A DNA stretch of 64,000 nucleotides from Toxorhynchites rutilus septentrionalis (taxonomy: Eukaryota > Arthropoda > Insecta > Diptera > Culicidae). The notes under the pieces are model-generated. The model worked only from the letters and a program-made list of their open reading frames with translations, did not search any database and was not told the origin of the DNA. The stretch lies in contig NC_073746.1 of the NCBI RefSeq assembly GCF_029784135.1, forward strand, positions 64,544,763 through 64,608,762, given 5' to 3'. This document shows, piece by piece, positions 46,215 to 59,200 of this stretch. The translations under genes and the position numbers were made by a program. Within the stretch, counting starts at the first letter, position 1. Each line of letters starts with the position of its first letter.

Positions 46215-47150
46215 CTATACCAAAATTTTAAGTCTACAGATGAAACATTGTCTGGTTATATTGAAATCAAATTTATCACAGATGGCATTGAAAGCTTTGA
46301 GACATGAGCATAGAGAACTGTTGTATCCGTAATTAGTCCTGTGCCTAGGAATGGCGATTAGAGCGGAGTGTCGCAGCTGGCGAGGGGGTACAATAAGTGG
46401 AATTTCACGTAGTATATCGGGACAGTCAATGTTGTTCGTCAGGACGTCGAATATGAACAGCTGTTGCAGCCTTAGTCGTCGTACCGACAGTAGCTCGAGA
46501 TTAATCAAGCGGCAACGATCTTGGTAGTCAGGAAGATTTAGTGGATCATTCCAAGGCAGGTTTCGAAGTGCGAAACGTATAAACACCTTCTGGATGCGTT
46601 CAATGCGGATTATCTGATACGTGTGGTAAGGTGCCCAAACCGGAACAGCGTATTCTATAATGCTACGCACTAATGCGCAAAAAAGCGATTTCAGTGCATA
46701 TACATCGGTTAGCTGAGCAGCATTACGGCGAATAAAACCAAGTGCGGAAAAAGCTTTGGCAATACTGATAGAAACGTGCTCTTGAGAACGAAGTTTAGAG
46801 TCCATTATAACTCCCAAGTCGCGAATAGACTGTACGCGTTCCAATGGAGTATTGTTGATTAGATATTGGTGTGAGACTAAAGATCGACTGCGGCTAAAGG
46901 TGATCGTTTTGCACTTATTTATGTTCACACTCATACCATTCTCTCTGCACCAGCTCAGAACAACGTCAATGTCGGTTTGCAATAATATGCAGTCTAATGG
47001 AGATGCGATGACTCGAAAGATTTTAAGGTCGTCAGCAAATAGTAGCTTACCGGAGGATATACGAAAGCATAAGTCGTTGATGAATAGGACAAATATCAAT
47101 GGACCCAGCACACTTCCCTGTGGTACACCATATAAAGAGTAAAGGTTCAT
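46215..47150 (-). pseudogene. LINE reverse transcriptase C-terminal fragment
   Basis: An open 311-codon minus-strand frame starting at YGVPQGSVLGPLIFVLFIND (RT motif B region), then LLFADDLKIF (catalytic Asp pair), CKTITFSRSR and the thumb/C-terminal region with VWAPYHTYQIIRIERIQKVF. It lacks the endonuclease and RT fingers; the sequence upstream on the minus strand is unrelated, so the copy is 5'-truncated. No RNase H is seen, so it is a different group from the 2.5-kb LINE (Jockey/CR1-like). The uninterrupted frame suggests modest age. Confidence 0.85.
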
Positions 47151-47603
47151 ACTCTAGATAATATGAAACAGTTGTTAATTTTATTCTAACATCCCATGGT
47201 ATCTTCATTGAAGTGACCGTTGACGTCCAAATAGTAGGTGAGTAATTCTTCAACTGAGGTTATAATAGATTCACTCAATAAAACTTCAATTAGATAAAAC
47301 TCCCCTACTGCCAAATTATTAATTCTGACATGTATGTAATTTTTTGCATTGAAATATGAATGAAAAATTTTCAATCACAGCAAACTGTGTTTCACGAGTT
47401 GACGTGTTTTTTTTCATCCTAACGGAAAAAGTGAGAATAATCCTATTTTATAATCATCAAAAATCAAAAAAAGTGCAACGCGAATAGACGCTATAAATCT
47501 CTATTATATCATTGCGTGTGTCAGTAGTAGTTCATAATAGTTCACGCATCTTTTCTATTACATACTGTGCTTCGGACAATAAGCTACCGTTTATCCCCCC
47601 GTC

Positions 47604-48108
47604 ATGGCAAAACTTGATTCCCTTCAACAGAAAGCTTCGAAGCGGGATAAGCAGATCAGCTTTCTCTTAACTGCGATCAAAGCGAAAGTCAACCAGATTA
47701 CTGACAAGGATGCTCGAATTTTTGCATTGGAAGCTGCCCTAACCTAACCACGACCCAAACTCCATCTGCAGTGGAATTCAGTACGACGGCCGAATTCATT
47801 GATAAAACCACAGTTGATACCGACACTAACATTTCAACATTACCTAACCAACGGTCACTGCGAAGTTCACGAAAGCGTAGCAAGGACAGACTTCATACTA
47901 AAAAAAACTCCAATGAGAATAAACCAGGTCTTAACAAATCTGCCAATTCCAAAATCACTGAACAAAAGAAGGCTCTAACTGAAACACAGAGTGGAGAAAC
48001 ATCGTCTAAGAAGCAAAAAGTCGGCGCATCCCTCACCACTAACACATCGAATAACCGAACCGCTCAGACCACTGTATCACAGAAATCTGATCTGATTCAG
48101 ATGGAATA
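47604..48108 (+). pseudogene. LINE ORF1 remnant (I-like)
   Basis: ATG at 47604 opens MAKLDSLQQKASKRDKQISF..., a heptad-rich coiled-coil-like start, which stops at 47745 but resumes in another frame as TTTQTPSAVEFSTTAEF, then a Lys/Ser/Thr-rich basic tail to 48108. Together they look like the coiled-coil and basic region of an ORF1 protein. It is followed in the same direction by endonuclease remnants. Confidence 0.55.
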
Positions 48109-48109
48109 A

Positions 48110-49095
48110 GATCTTTAGATCGTGCGAGAAAATATCCTCTCCAATTCATCCGTCAATTCTCGGTAACTGCTTATATAAATCCACCCCCCCCCCCCCTAGT
48201 GCGGAAGTTACAGGCAAACCGGAACTATTGAATACTCCCCGTTGCCTAGCTTATGTTCCGGAACCTAAGAATACAAAACTCCTATCTCGACGATCTGCGA
48301 AAACTGTGGGACAAATCACTGTACCGCTTGATGCAAGAGTAAACGCAAACAAGTATAATGAATGGAACGCGAAGATTGGCAATTGCCCAACGCCAGTCCC
48401 TGGCCTTTTACGGATATTATCCTTTTTCCCCGCGACTCCCCCATCTCTGCCCACAGCGGGGTCTTCTCGGATACCTTCTGTCGGTGAAGCTTTGTCGGGG
48501 TCCGCTCTTCGTCGAACAAATTCCAGCACTCGACTACCAAGCTCGTCAAGTGACGACATCTGAGCCACATCTACACATATCGCTCTTCAGACCCCGCGTC
48601 TAGGATATCACCACCATCGCCTAACACAGCATCATCAACATAACTTCAAAAGGAATTGTTTCACTGGAACGACGCTCATCGTCCAGTGGAACGTAAACGG
48701 GTATTTCAACAACCTTTGCGACCACAAATTGTTGGACCAAGAATATGTTCCAACTGTGTCATACAGGAAGTTCACAAAGCTGATATCCCGAGGCTGAACA
48801 AGTCTCTGGGCGGTCGATACAGATGGGTGCTAAATAAGCAGCAAAATTTCTATCATTCCGTTGCAATGGGAGTTCGACACCCATATCACTTCCCTGAAGT
48901 GAATCTCGACACGGAGCTTCCAGCGATTGCCGTGAAAATCGAATGCTCGTTCCCGGTAACAATCATCTCGATGTACTTGCCGAACCAGAAAATCTCCAAT
49001 CTACGGAATAACTGGTCCACACCTTGAGGAATATAACCGGACCAATCCTCGCTCTAGGAGATTTCAATGGACACCATCAAGCATGGGGTAGCACC
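48110..49095 (+). pseudogene. LINE endonuclease remnant of the same element
   Basis: In shifting frames: IVQWNVNGYFNNLCD (about 48676-48720), QEVHKADIPRLNKSLGGRYRW, VTIISMYLPNQK and LALGDFNGHHQAWGST (about 49045-49093), the order and motifs of an apurinic-type endonuclease as in the I group. Several frameshifts and stops; RT not found. A C run of 13 lies at 48184-48196. Confidence 0.7.
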
Positions 49096-51042
49096 AAACA
49101 CAACTGGTACTGAGGAGTTGATCGCTTTATTAACTCAGTTAGGACAGTACATTTACAAGCAGCAACGTGGCAGATTGGAGATTTTCGTGTCGTGATGAAC
49201 CATTGATTGGGCTACTATGGAAAGAGGTAAAGCCAACTTCCCTAGATGTTTTTTTCTGAAAACGGCTTCCCCTAAAAATTTACATATTCACGCTTTTGTC
49301 GATGAAGGGTTTTTCACGGAAGAAGATTTGGGAGTTTCATTCCTGCACCATCGTATCATCTAGATTCGATGGTAATCAAAGTGGACGAGGCTACAATCGT
49401 CGACGGCATTTGTCGTCAGGACTGTGAAGCGGTTCTCAACGTGTCATGTGAAGGGCCCACTCTCTCAAGAGGAGTGGCAGGTACTCAAAAGAACAGCAGG
49501 ATGAATTCGCGTGACTTCACTACAATGAAGATCACCCGGATACTGAACTGAAGTCAAACGACAGAACTAGTGTTTTGTACAAGTTGAGTCCGATGCTGGT
49601 TAGTTATGGCGCTGATAGCGCTGCATAGAAACATAGCATAGCGCTGATAGAAACAAACGACGCAAGTTTGCTCGTTATTCTCCCGAGATTTCACTGAGTG
49701 ACGGAATTTCTTATGACAGATCATTATGCACGTTTTCTACACGACACACCCCAAAACGATATTGTATTCACTTGTTACCGGATACCAAATGAGACAGGGC
49801 TTCACATTGAATGTGAAGTGTTTATGAGAGAAATGTCATTCAAATGATGGTGGATAAAAGATGACAACACAAACGATGAATAGATAGAGTGAATTGAAAT
49901 AATAGAAAGTTAAAAATATAAAGAAACTGAAAAATTCGAGACCCACGGCGCATTGTATTTTATTATTGGAAAATCGAAAAGTTCCACTCAAAGATGTTCT
50001 ACAATACGCCAAAATAGGGTTTCGTGATTCAACAAAGTCCCGAAATTCATAATCAGTCGATTCAGATTTCTATGTGTCTTGTTGACACATAGGTTACTGG
50101 AGAGGTAGCATCCCAACAATGCTAATTATTCATGTTTGAAGTGACTAAGATTTTCTCCTGACGGTGACCTATGGTCCTTAAGACTTCGTTCTCTGATCAG
50201 AAAAAAATCATTTTTTGCTGTGACAGGATACCCCTTAAAAAACTGCATTAATTACAATAAATTTCAGCTTTATATTGTTGGATAATGTACCATTTAGTTA
50301 ATTACATAATCTAAATGGTACATTATCTTCTACATGTCTTATATATCAGTTCAAAATAGAGGAAATCAAGTCCGGGAAAAAGCCGGTTATTTTGACATTT
50401 TGACGTAAACATTGACTTTAGTCAATTATAATTCATAGAATTGATGAATAACAAGGTATACGAATGAGCACACTTGAAAATATTCAAAAAGCATAAAAGT
50501 TCGAAAAAATAAAAATTAATAAAAAAAAACGAAAACTGCAAATATACCAGTAAAAATAAAACAATCACTATGCAAAACAATAACGCATGGTTACACTGTG
50601 CAAAACAAATTATTATCAATTGGGAAATGCTCTAATAGGTATTACATCATATCCGCTGTTGTTACTAGATTTTCCTTTTTTTTCGCTTGACCTTTATTTC
50701 GGTCAATTATGTACGGATTGATTGAGAAGTAGTTGTATTAATTTGGAAGAATGATTTGGTTCGACAAAGGGTAGATACTATCGTCATGATACCCATTTTT
50801 TAAATAAATTTTGGCGCCCTTATTGCCCATATTGCTCAGAGACTTCAGATAAATTTGTTTTTTTTTTGCATTCAATTCGAAACGATATTGTTCTTTATTA
50901 TTTTATTAAAAAGAGCTTATTTCTTGAAAGAACCGAATATAGAAACATGTGCAATCAGGTACACCAAACAACTGAAGAAAAAATATTTAACATTCCACAA
51001 AAATTCCAAAAGAATTTAATTTCAATTATTCTTATCTGAATA
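49096..51042. other. no gene supported
   Basis: May include further decayed LINE sequence to about 49560 (short frame at 49369), then AT-rich DNA without recognisable signals. Confidence 0.4.
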
Positions 51043-52010
<968 letters not shown>

Positions 52011-53281
52011 TAACAATATTGGTAGATCACGATACGCTACTCTTCGATTCGAACCTATAATTATATCACTTTTATGAGGCATTTATTACGGCTTGTATCC
52101 ACATCGACTTTGAAGAGATATAAAATCTATGTTTGAATTAAATCACACTGCCATATCGCATACCGTATGCATAATCAATCCTCGTACGGACTGCTAACGA
52201 TTTCCCGCCGAAAACAAATACGCTTCCGGAATACACTTCCGACAAGGCTATTCGTATTCTAACAATTGATCACTAACTCGAAAAGTCCTCAGCCACTTTG
52301 TAACAGTATCAATCCCATCGCAGCCTTTTTTCACCCTCAGTCACTTATCATCCATCTCGGGAAAAACGAAAGTTACTCATTCCCGTAGAAAGTAACAACC
52401 AACCGCGGGAATTCCGACTACCCATATATTAGGTGACGCTATCGTAGCAAGTTTTGGAACACGACTAACGCCATGACTCTGCCGAACTGCCGACATCTGT
52501 TAGGTGTTCAACCCCTTCGGCGTTTCGCCAAAGGAAGAGGCGTTGGATGATGGCGCCGGAAGAAGGGAAAACTTTGACTTTCGTTGCTTCCACCCTCTCT
52601 TTTCCATCCTTTCACATCGCTAACGAGCGCTTGGGGAACCAGACCCAAAACAAATATTCAATGGTGTTGCGTGTGGAGCGAATGTCGTGGAAAGCGCCTG
52701 AACCAAAAGTGCCCTAGACACGGGTCGGGTGATGGATACAAAGTTTATGGAGAAATATGATGTGCAAACGAAGAGGGAGAGACCAAAGTAAACACGAAAT
52801 AATGAATGTTTTTCCTGGGGGTTGATGCTGCTGCTGCTGTTGCTACTACCGATCGGAAGACAAGAACGCGATTGAAATTAATTGATTAAAATGTAATAGC
52901 GCTGCAAATGGGGTGGAACTAGACAAGTTTGTGAGTTAGAAACTACAGTAATTGCAGAAAAAAAAGTTTAGTGAAACGAACATTGGTGAGCTAATGCTTG
53001 CTGGAATGGTTCAGATGTGAGCTACGGGAATATAAGCTACCACCAAACATCACTACAGCAAAACTATTATTATTATCACATTTACTAATCAAAAATCAAA
53101 TTTTTAATGACTATTGGTATAGCTTATACATCGTTTGGCGCAATAATTATTTTTCAGAAAATCGGTCACGATAAAAACTTTCATTTTTGGAAAATGAAAA
53201 TTGACATGAATTGGGCATATTCAGATTTAGTATTTCGTAATTTAGCCCAAATTGAGAATAAATTATACTCGGAAGTAACAA
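52011..53281. other. mostly unique spacer, no gene supported
   Basis: Higher GC than nearby repeats (52,150-52,900) and a CTGCTGCTGCTGTTGCT run near 52,826, so an unrecognised untranslated exon or regulatory region is possible. No frame with a known domain. Confidence 0.4.
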
Positions 53282-53291
53282 TCTATATATA

Positions 53292-54848
53292 CAGCCATTC
53301 CATGCCAAACCGATATAGTGGTTCTCAGATTTTCGTCAAAAGCGGTAGTTTTGTTCTTTATCGCAAATTATGAGACCTGTATTTTTTTATTTTTCTGTTA
53401 GGGTGACCATTTCCATTTTAGGGTGGTCCAAAAAACATTTTCTTGCATTTTTGCCACAAATGACTTTATTCAAAAATTCATAACTTTTGAACTACTACAC
53501 CGACTCAGATGACCGACATATCAAATTAAAGATAATCACCTGATCTTTTTTACTATAAAAAATACTATACTTGCAGAAAATTGAATTCTGCTCTCGTTAT
53601 TATTGGTTGTACCAAAGGCGCCTTAGTTTTTTTTATATTTTTTCTGGAAAGCTGAGGATTTTTCACATAATATAACTTGAAACCAGGGAGCTTGAGCTTG
53701 AGCTTGAGCTTGGGTAGACTGTACAATTCGTAGTTGCTTTCCGTGATTGACCTGACCTGACCATTCTCGTTGTGATAATATATCTTGAAACCAGGGAGGC
53801 GTTTTTTTTTGTTTTTGAATTATGATTATTCAAAGAAATCATTTTTCCCTTTTCTCCCAAAAATGACTTTCTTCAAAAAATTATTACTTTTGAACTACTG
53901 GACCGATTCAGATGATCGACATATCAAATTAAAGCCTACTAGCTAGCTTTTTTTGAAAAAATAACACATTTGCCAATTAATTGGATTATAATCACATACA
54001 TCCAGTCTAGTAGCAAAGAAATGTTGAACGAAAACTGGAAACATGTTAACTTTGAAAAATCATAACTTAAAAACGAAAAATAACACCTCTCTGGTATTTG
54101 GATATATTATGTAAAAAAAACCTCAGCTTTCAGGAAAAAATATAAAAATATAAAAATATGGCGCCCTTGATCCCAAAACGATGTAAGCTATAAAAAACAA
54201 ATAAAATCAATAATTACAAAAACAAACTTCATTTTTATTCAGAGTGTAATATTTTTTCAAACAACACTAGCTCATCGGCTTGATATGTCGATCATCTGAA
54301 TCGGTGCAATAGATCAAAAGTTCTGATTTTTTTGTAGTGGAAAAAATGGCAAAAAATGATTTTTTTGGACCATCGGCTAACTTTGAAAAATCATAACCCA
54401 AAAACGAAAAAAACGCTTCCCTGGTTTCGAGATATGTTGTGTGAAAGTTCCTCAGTTTTCCAGAAAAAATATAAAAAACTATAGCGCCTTTGGTCCCGAG
54501 ACTATGAAAATAATAAAAAACGAATTCAATCAATAATTACGAGAGCAGAATTAAAATTTTCTGCAGGTATAGTATTTTTTCGAAAAAGACCAGGTGATTG
54601 GCTTTAATTTGATATGTCGATAATCTAAATCCGTCTAGTAATTCAAAAGTTAAAAAGAATTTAAAAAAAAGTCATTTTTGGCAAAAATGTGAAAAAAAAT
54701 TTTTTTTGGACCACCCTAAAATGGAAATGGTCACCCTAACAAAAAAAAAAAAAAAAAGTACGGGTCTCATAATTTGCGATAAAGAACAAAACTACCACTT
54801 TTGACGAAAATGTGAGAACCACTATATCGGCATGGCATGGAATGGCTG
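53292..54848. mobile_element. foldback element, family F
   Basis: Long inverted arms: CAGCCATTCCATGCCAAACC ... at 53292 mirrors ...GGCATGGCATGGAATGGCTG at 54848, and GGACCACCCTAAAATGGAAATG (near 54698) mirrors the block near 53421. Internal subunits carry GACCGATTCAGATGATCGAC then ATATCAAATTAAAGCC. About 1.56 kb, no frame. Confidence 0.8.
53701..53783 (-). mobile_element. 83-bp LINE 3'-end insertion with (CAAGCT)n tail
   Basis: Flanked by the perfect 15-bp duplication CTTGAAACCAGGGAG at 53686-53700 and 53784-53798. On the minus strand it ends in TCTACCCAAGCTCAAGCTC-type repeats, a tandem tail as in RTE-like elements. A severely 5'-truncated retrotransposition into the foldback element. Confidence 0.75.
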
Positions 54849-55082
54849 TATATAAAAATGGATTTCTGTATGTCACAAATTTCTGAATTACTCGTGAATT
54901 AATCGAGCAAAGGAAATCAAATTGGGCATATTGAGGTTTTAGGGTGCAATAAATATTTCTAGGGTGGTTAGACGCTCCACCACCCTTCTCTAAAGGGGAG
55001 TGAGGGGGGAAGGCGATGGAGTGATAGAATGCGATTACGAAAAATAAATTTTGGGCGGGACGAAGTTTTCCGGGTCAGCTAG

Positions 55083-56250
55083 TGTATGATAAATTCAAAC
55101 ACAACACAGAGGACTTTCGTTAGTCTTGCGAATGCTTCGCTGTTTCGAATTCAAAAATCAGCCTTCGTCAAAACCCAACATGAATACGGTACATCTAACT
55201 GTTTTCAACAAGCGCGGAGTATTGTCTACTTTTTAAAGCGATTTGTTTTGCAGCCCATGATATAAGTAGGTTTTAATTTTGTTCGTTTTAGATTATCTAA
55301 AAGCAGAGCCATACACCGTATCGCACGATCTTTTTTCCGATCGTGACTTCCTGAATTTTCATTTCTCGTTCAATTAAATCTTGATTTAATCATTTTTGAT
55401 TTTTCTATTACCATGTGAAAATGCTTGACAAAAATTGTGAGTTACACGATTTTTTCATCTGTTTTCTCTTAGTTTCTTCGATCCCATTGAAATCCAGAAT
55501 TTAATCGATTAATCGTAATATTGTACTTGTTCACCGTTAATATCTGCTAATATTAGAGCTAACAGATTTTTTAGCTATTTTTTATTTCTTAGCTATTGTA
55601 TAAAAACAAATGTAAACTATAAAATAGTATCCATTTCGAAAATCTAGACTCATGATCGGAATTATGTTTTTTTCCGTTGGTATCTCATCATTTATATCTT
55701 GCTGTGGATCATAGTTTGAAAACTTTTGCCCCATTCTTTACGAAAAGTAGTCCTGAATCGATCATCAAAAAATAGATCGATGAGAGACTACTTTTCGTCT
55801 GTGTATAGTGAAAAACTATTGTTTTTTGCTTAATTCTCTGATTACCTTTGAGCGAACCGACAGTAAAATTTGAGCACCAGAATAAACTCAAAACTCGTGA
55901 TGGGCAACAAACGTGTTGAGTGAGAGTGAAATGGAACGCTCATCAATACTTATTGTGTGATCTCTTTTGCTCTTTTGGTGGAAGAAACTGGTTGATGATT
56001 TTGACATTTTTCGAAACGATGATTTTAATGTGCTGCGGTGGAAGGAAATAAGTATTCAAAGAAACTGAATGAGAGGCATTATTAGATCAAGACTCTCATC
56101 AATATTAGAGTGACCATAAAGTAGTTCGAAAATTCTGATGTTTCAATCTGCCATCTCAGAAGCAGCAAAAAGGATAATTTTGACAGATGTTGATCGGAAT
56201 TGACCGGTTTGAGGAGCTTGTAAAACAAATGTGAGGATGGGTTCCTTATG
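55083..56250. other. AT-rich spacer, nothing recognised
   Basis: No frame longer than about 60 codons, no repeat ends or RNA motif seen. Confidence 0.5.
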
Positions 56251-59200
56251 CAGCCATTCCATGTCAAGCCGTTATAGTGGTTCTCAGATTTCCATGAAAA
56301 GTGATAGCTTTGTTATTAATCGCACGATATTCGACCCGTATTTTTTATTTTTTCGTTAGGATGACGTTAGGATTTTGAAGTTTACACTTTTTCGGAACCA
56401 GAGCGCTATATTTTTTATATTTTTTTCTTAAAAGCTGAGGTTCTTTGTTATTTTTTGTTTTTGTTGTGGTTATGATTTATCAAAGTTAATCAATGGTCCT
56501 AAAAATAAATTTTTCTCCCTGTTTTCCAACACTCAATAACTTTTGAACTACTGAACCGATCTTGATGATCGACATATCAAATTAAAACCATTTAGCTAGT
56601 CTGTTTTTTTATATTTCGCTTGCGAAAAAAAATGGATTTTGTTTTCGTGATTATTGATTATGTTTGTTTTTTATAGTTTACACGGTTCATAGATTTTCGT
56701 TAAAATCTGTCGTAATTTTGTTCTTTATCGCAAAACATTAAACTCGTATTTTTCATTTTTGCATTAGGGTAACCATTTCCATTTTAGGATGGTTCGAAAA
56801 ATCAACTTTTTCCCATTTGTTAGAATGACTTTTTTTTCAAAAACTCATAACTTTTGAACAACTACACCGATTTTGTTTTCATAATTTATGATTGTAGTTG
56901 TTTTTTTTATAGTTTTCATTGTCTAGAAACCAAGGGCGCTTTTTTTCTACATTTTTTACTTGAAAGCTGAAGATGTTTTACATAACATATCCAAAGATCA
57001 GAGAGGTGATTTTTGTCGTTTTGAAGTTATGATTTTTGAAGTAAACCGATGGTACGACAAATCATGTTTTCCTCTTTTTCCAGAAACGAAAAATTCATAA
57101 TTTTCGAAATACTAGACCGATTCAGATGATTGATATATCAAACTAGAGCCAATGGGTTAATATTCATTAAAAAAATTACACTTGTAAAAATATTGAACTT
57201 TATTTTCATTATTATTTATTGTATTTGTGTTTTATAGTTTACATGGTTTCGGGACCAAGGACGCCATATTTTTATATTTTTTCTTGAAAGTTGAGTTTTT
57301 TTTTATCATAGCACATCCAAAAATCAGGTAGGTGTTTTTTTTCTCGATTTCGAATTATGATTTTTCAAAGTTTCGATGCTTTGGTTGCAATAGCTTAATG
57401 GGCAGAAAATAAGAAAAAAATTCAAATTTGATATGTCGATCATCTGAATCGGTTTAGTAGTTCAAAAGTGAATTTTTGAAGAACGGAATTTTGGAAAAAG
57501 AGGAAAAATATGATGTTTCTGACCATCGTAAATTAAAAATAGGCACGCCAATGAAAAAAAATAAAAAATACGGGTCTGATATTTCCAGATCAGGAACAAA
57601 ATTACCGCTTTTCACGAAAATCTGAAAACCACTTTATCGGTTTGGCATGGAACGGCAAATGTATATATTAGGGTGGCAATGGATGTATGGAAAAAAAATC
57701 ATCTAATTTCAAAAATCGGCAAACTTTGCACATGTAATTTTTTTGCGCCAATGAACAAAATGTGCATGGTAGGTTTTTTTAAATTTGACATGACCATTTT
57801 CGCCACCACCCTAATATATATACATTAGGGTTCCAATGAAAATGGTCATCTCTAATTTCCAAAAGTTACCTCATAAAAAATGTTCACCACCTAGAAAAAA
57901 CACCTAATGCCGAATTTCAGCTCAATCGGACTTAAGGGAGAGAGGCGCAAAGCGGTCAAGGTTTGTGTTTTTTGAAAATCGAAAAATCACCCAAGAGGGA
58001 AGTAAAGGAACGCAAAAAAAACTTCTTTGACCGTATCGACGCATTTGAATCGCTGCTGAATCGCAACAAAATCGACCCGTTTCTGAAGCGGATGGTGACT
58101 GGCGATGAAAAGTGGGTCACTTACGACAACGTGAAGCGCAAACGGTCGTGGTCGAAGCCCGCTGAAGCGGCTCAGACGGTGGCCAAGCCCTCATTAACGG
58201 CCAGGAAGGTTCTGCTGTGTGTTTGGTGGGATTGTCAAGGAATAATCTATTATGAGCTGCTTCCCTATGGCCAAATGCTCAATTCGGACCTGTACTGCCA
58301 ACAACTGGACCGCTTGAAGGTAGCACTCATGAAGAAGAGGCCATCTTTGATAAACAGAGGCCGCATTGTCTTCCATCAGGAAAACGCCAGGCCATACACT
58401 TCTTTGGTTACGCGCCAGAAGCTCCGGGAGCTCGGATGGGAGGTTCTTTTGCATCCGCCGTATAGTCCGGACCTTGCACCAAGTGACTACCACCTGTTTT
58501 TGTCCATGGCGAACGAGCTAGGTAGTCAGAAGTTCGAGAAGAAGAAGCCACAAAAGAGGCCTGTGAAAATTGGCTATCCGAGTTTTTTTGCCAATAAGGA
58601 AGCGAGCTTCTATAACAGGGGTATTATGAAGTTGGCATCTCGTTGGGAACAAGTCATCGAACAAAACGGCGCATATTTGACTTAAAACAGATGATTGTAA
58701 CTAATTTTATGAACACATGAAAATTCATAAAAAAATACCGCAGGACTTTTTTGACAGCCTAATATTAAGGGTGGAGGCGAAAATGGTCATGTCAAATTTA
58801 AAAAAACCGACCATGCACATTTTGTTCATTGGCCCAAAAAAATGACATGTGCAAAGTTTGTCGATTTTTGAAATTTGATGATGATTTTTTTCCATACATC
58901 CATTGCCACCGTAATATATACATTTGCCGTTCCATGCCAAACCGATAAAGTGGTTTTCAGATTTTCGTGAAAAGCGGTAATTTTGTTCCTTATCGGGAAA
59001 TATCAGACCCGTATTTTTTAATTTTTTTTCATTAGGGTGCCTATTTTTATTTTACGATGGTCAGAAACAGCATATTTTTCCTCTTTTCCCAAAATTCCTT
59101 TCTTCAAAAATTCACTTTTGAACTACTAAATCGATTCAGATGATCGACATATCAAATTGAAGCTAAGTCTTATTTAATTTTTTTTTCTTATTTTCTGCCC

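Larger units (their letters stand above)
53282..55082 (+). mobile_element. Helitron-like element R2, split by a foldback insertion
   Basis: TCTATATATA (53282-53291, preceded by A) is separated from TATATAAAAATGGATTTCTG (54849 on) by the foldback element 53292-54848. The element ends GGGTCAGCTAG at 55082, followed by T. Rejoined, it is a 240-bp internally deleted relative of R3. The TATA on both sides is a likely target duplication for the foldback. Confidence 0.7.

Noticed and set aside
48184..48196. C homopolymer as a structural or regulatory signal
   Set aside because: Single homopolymer run inside a decayed LINE; no associated structure or conserved partner.
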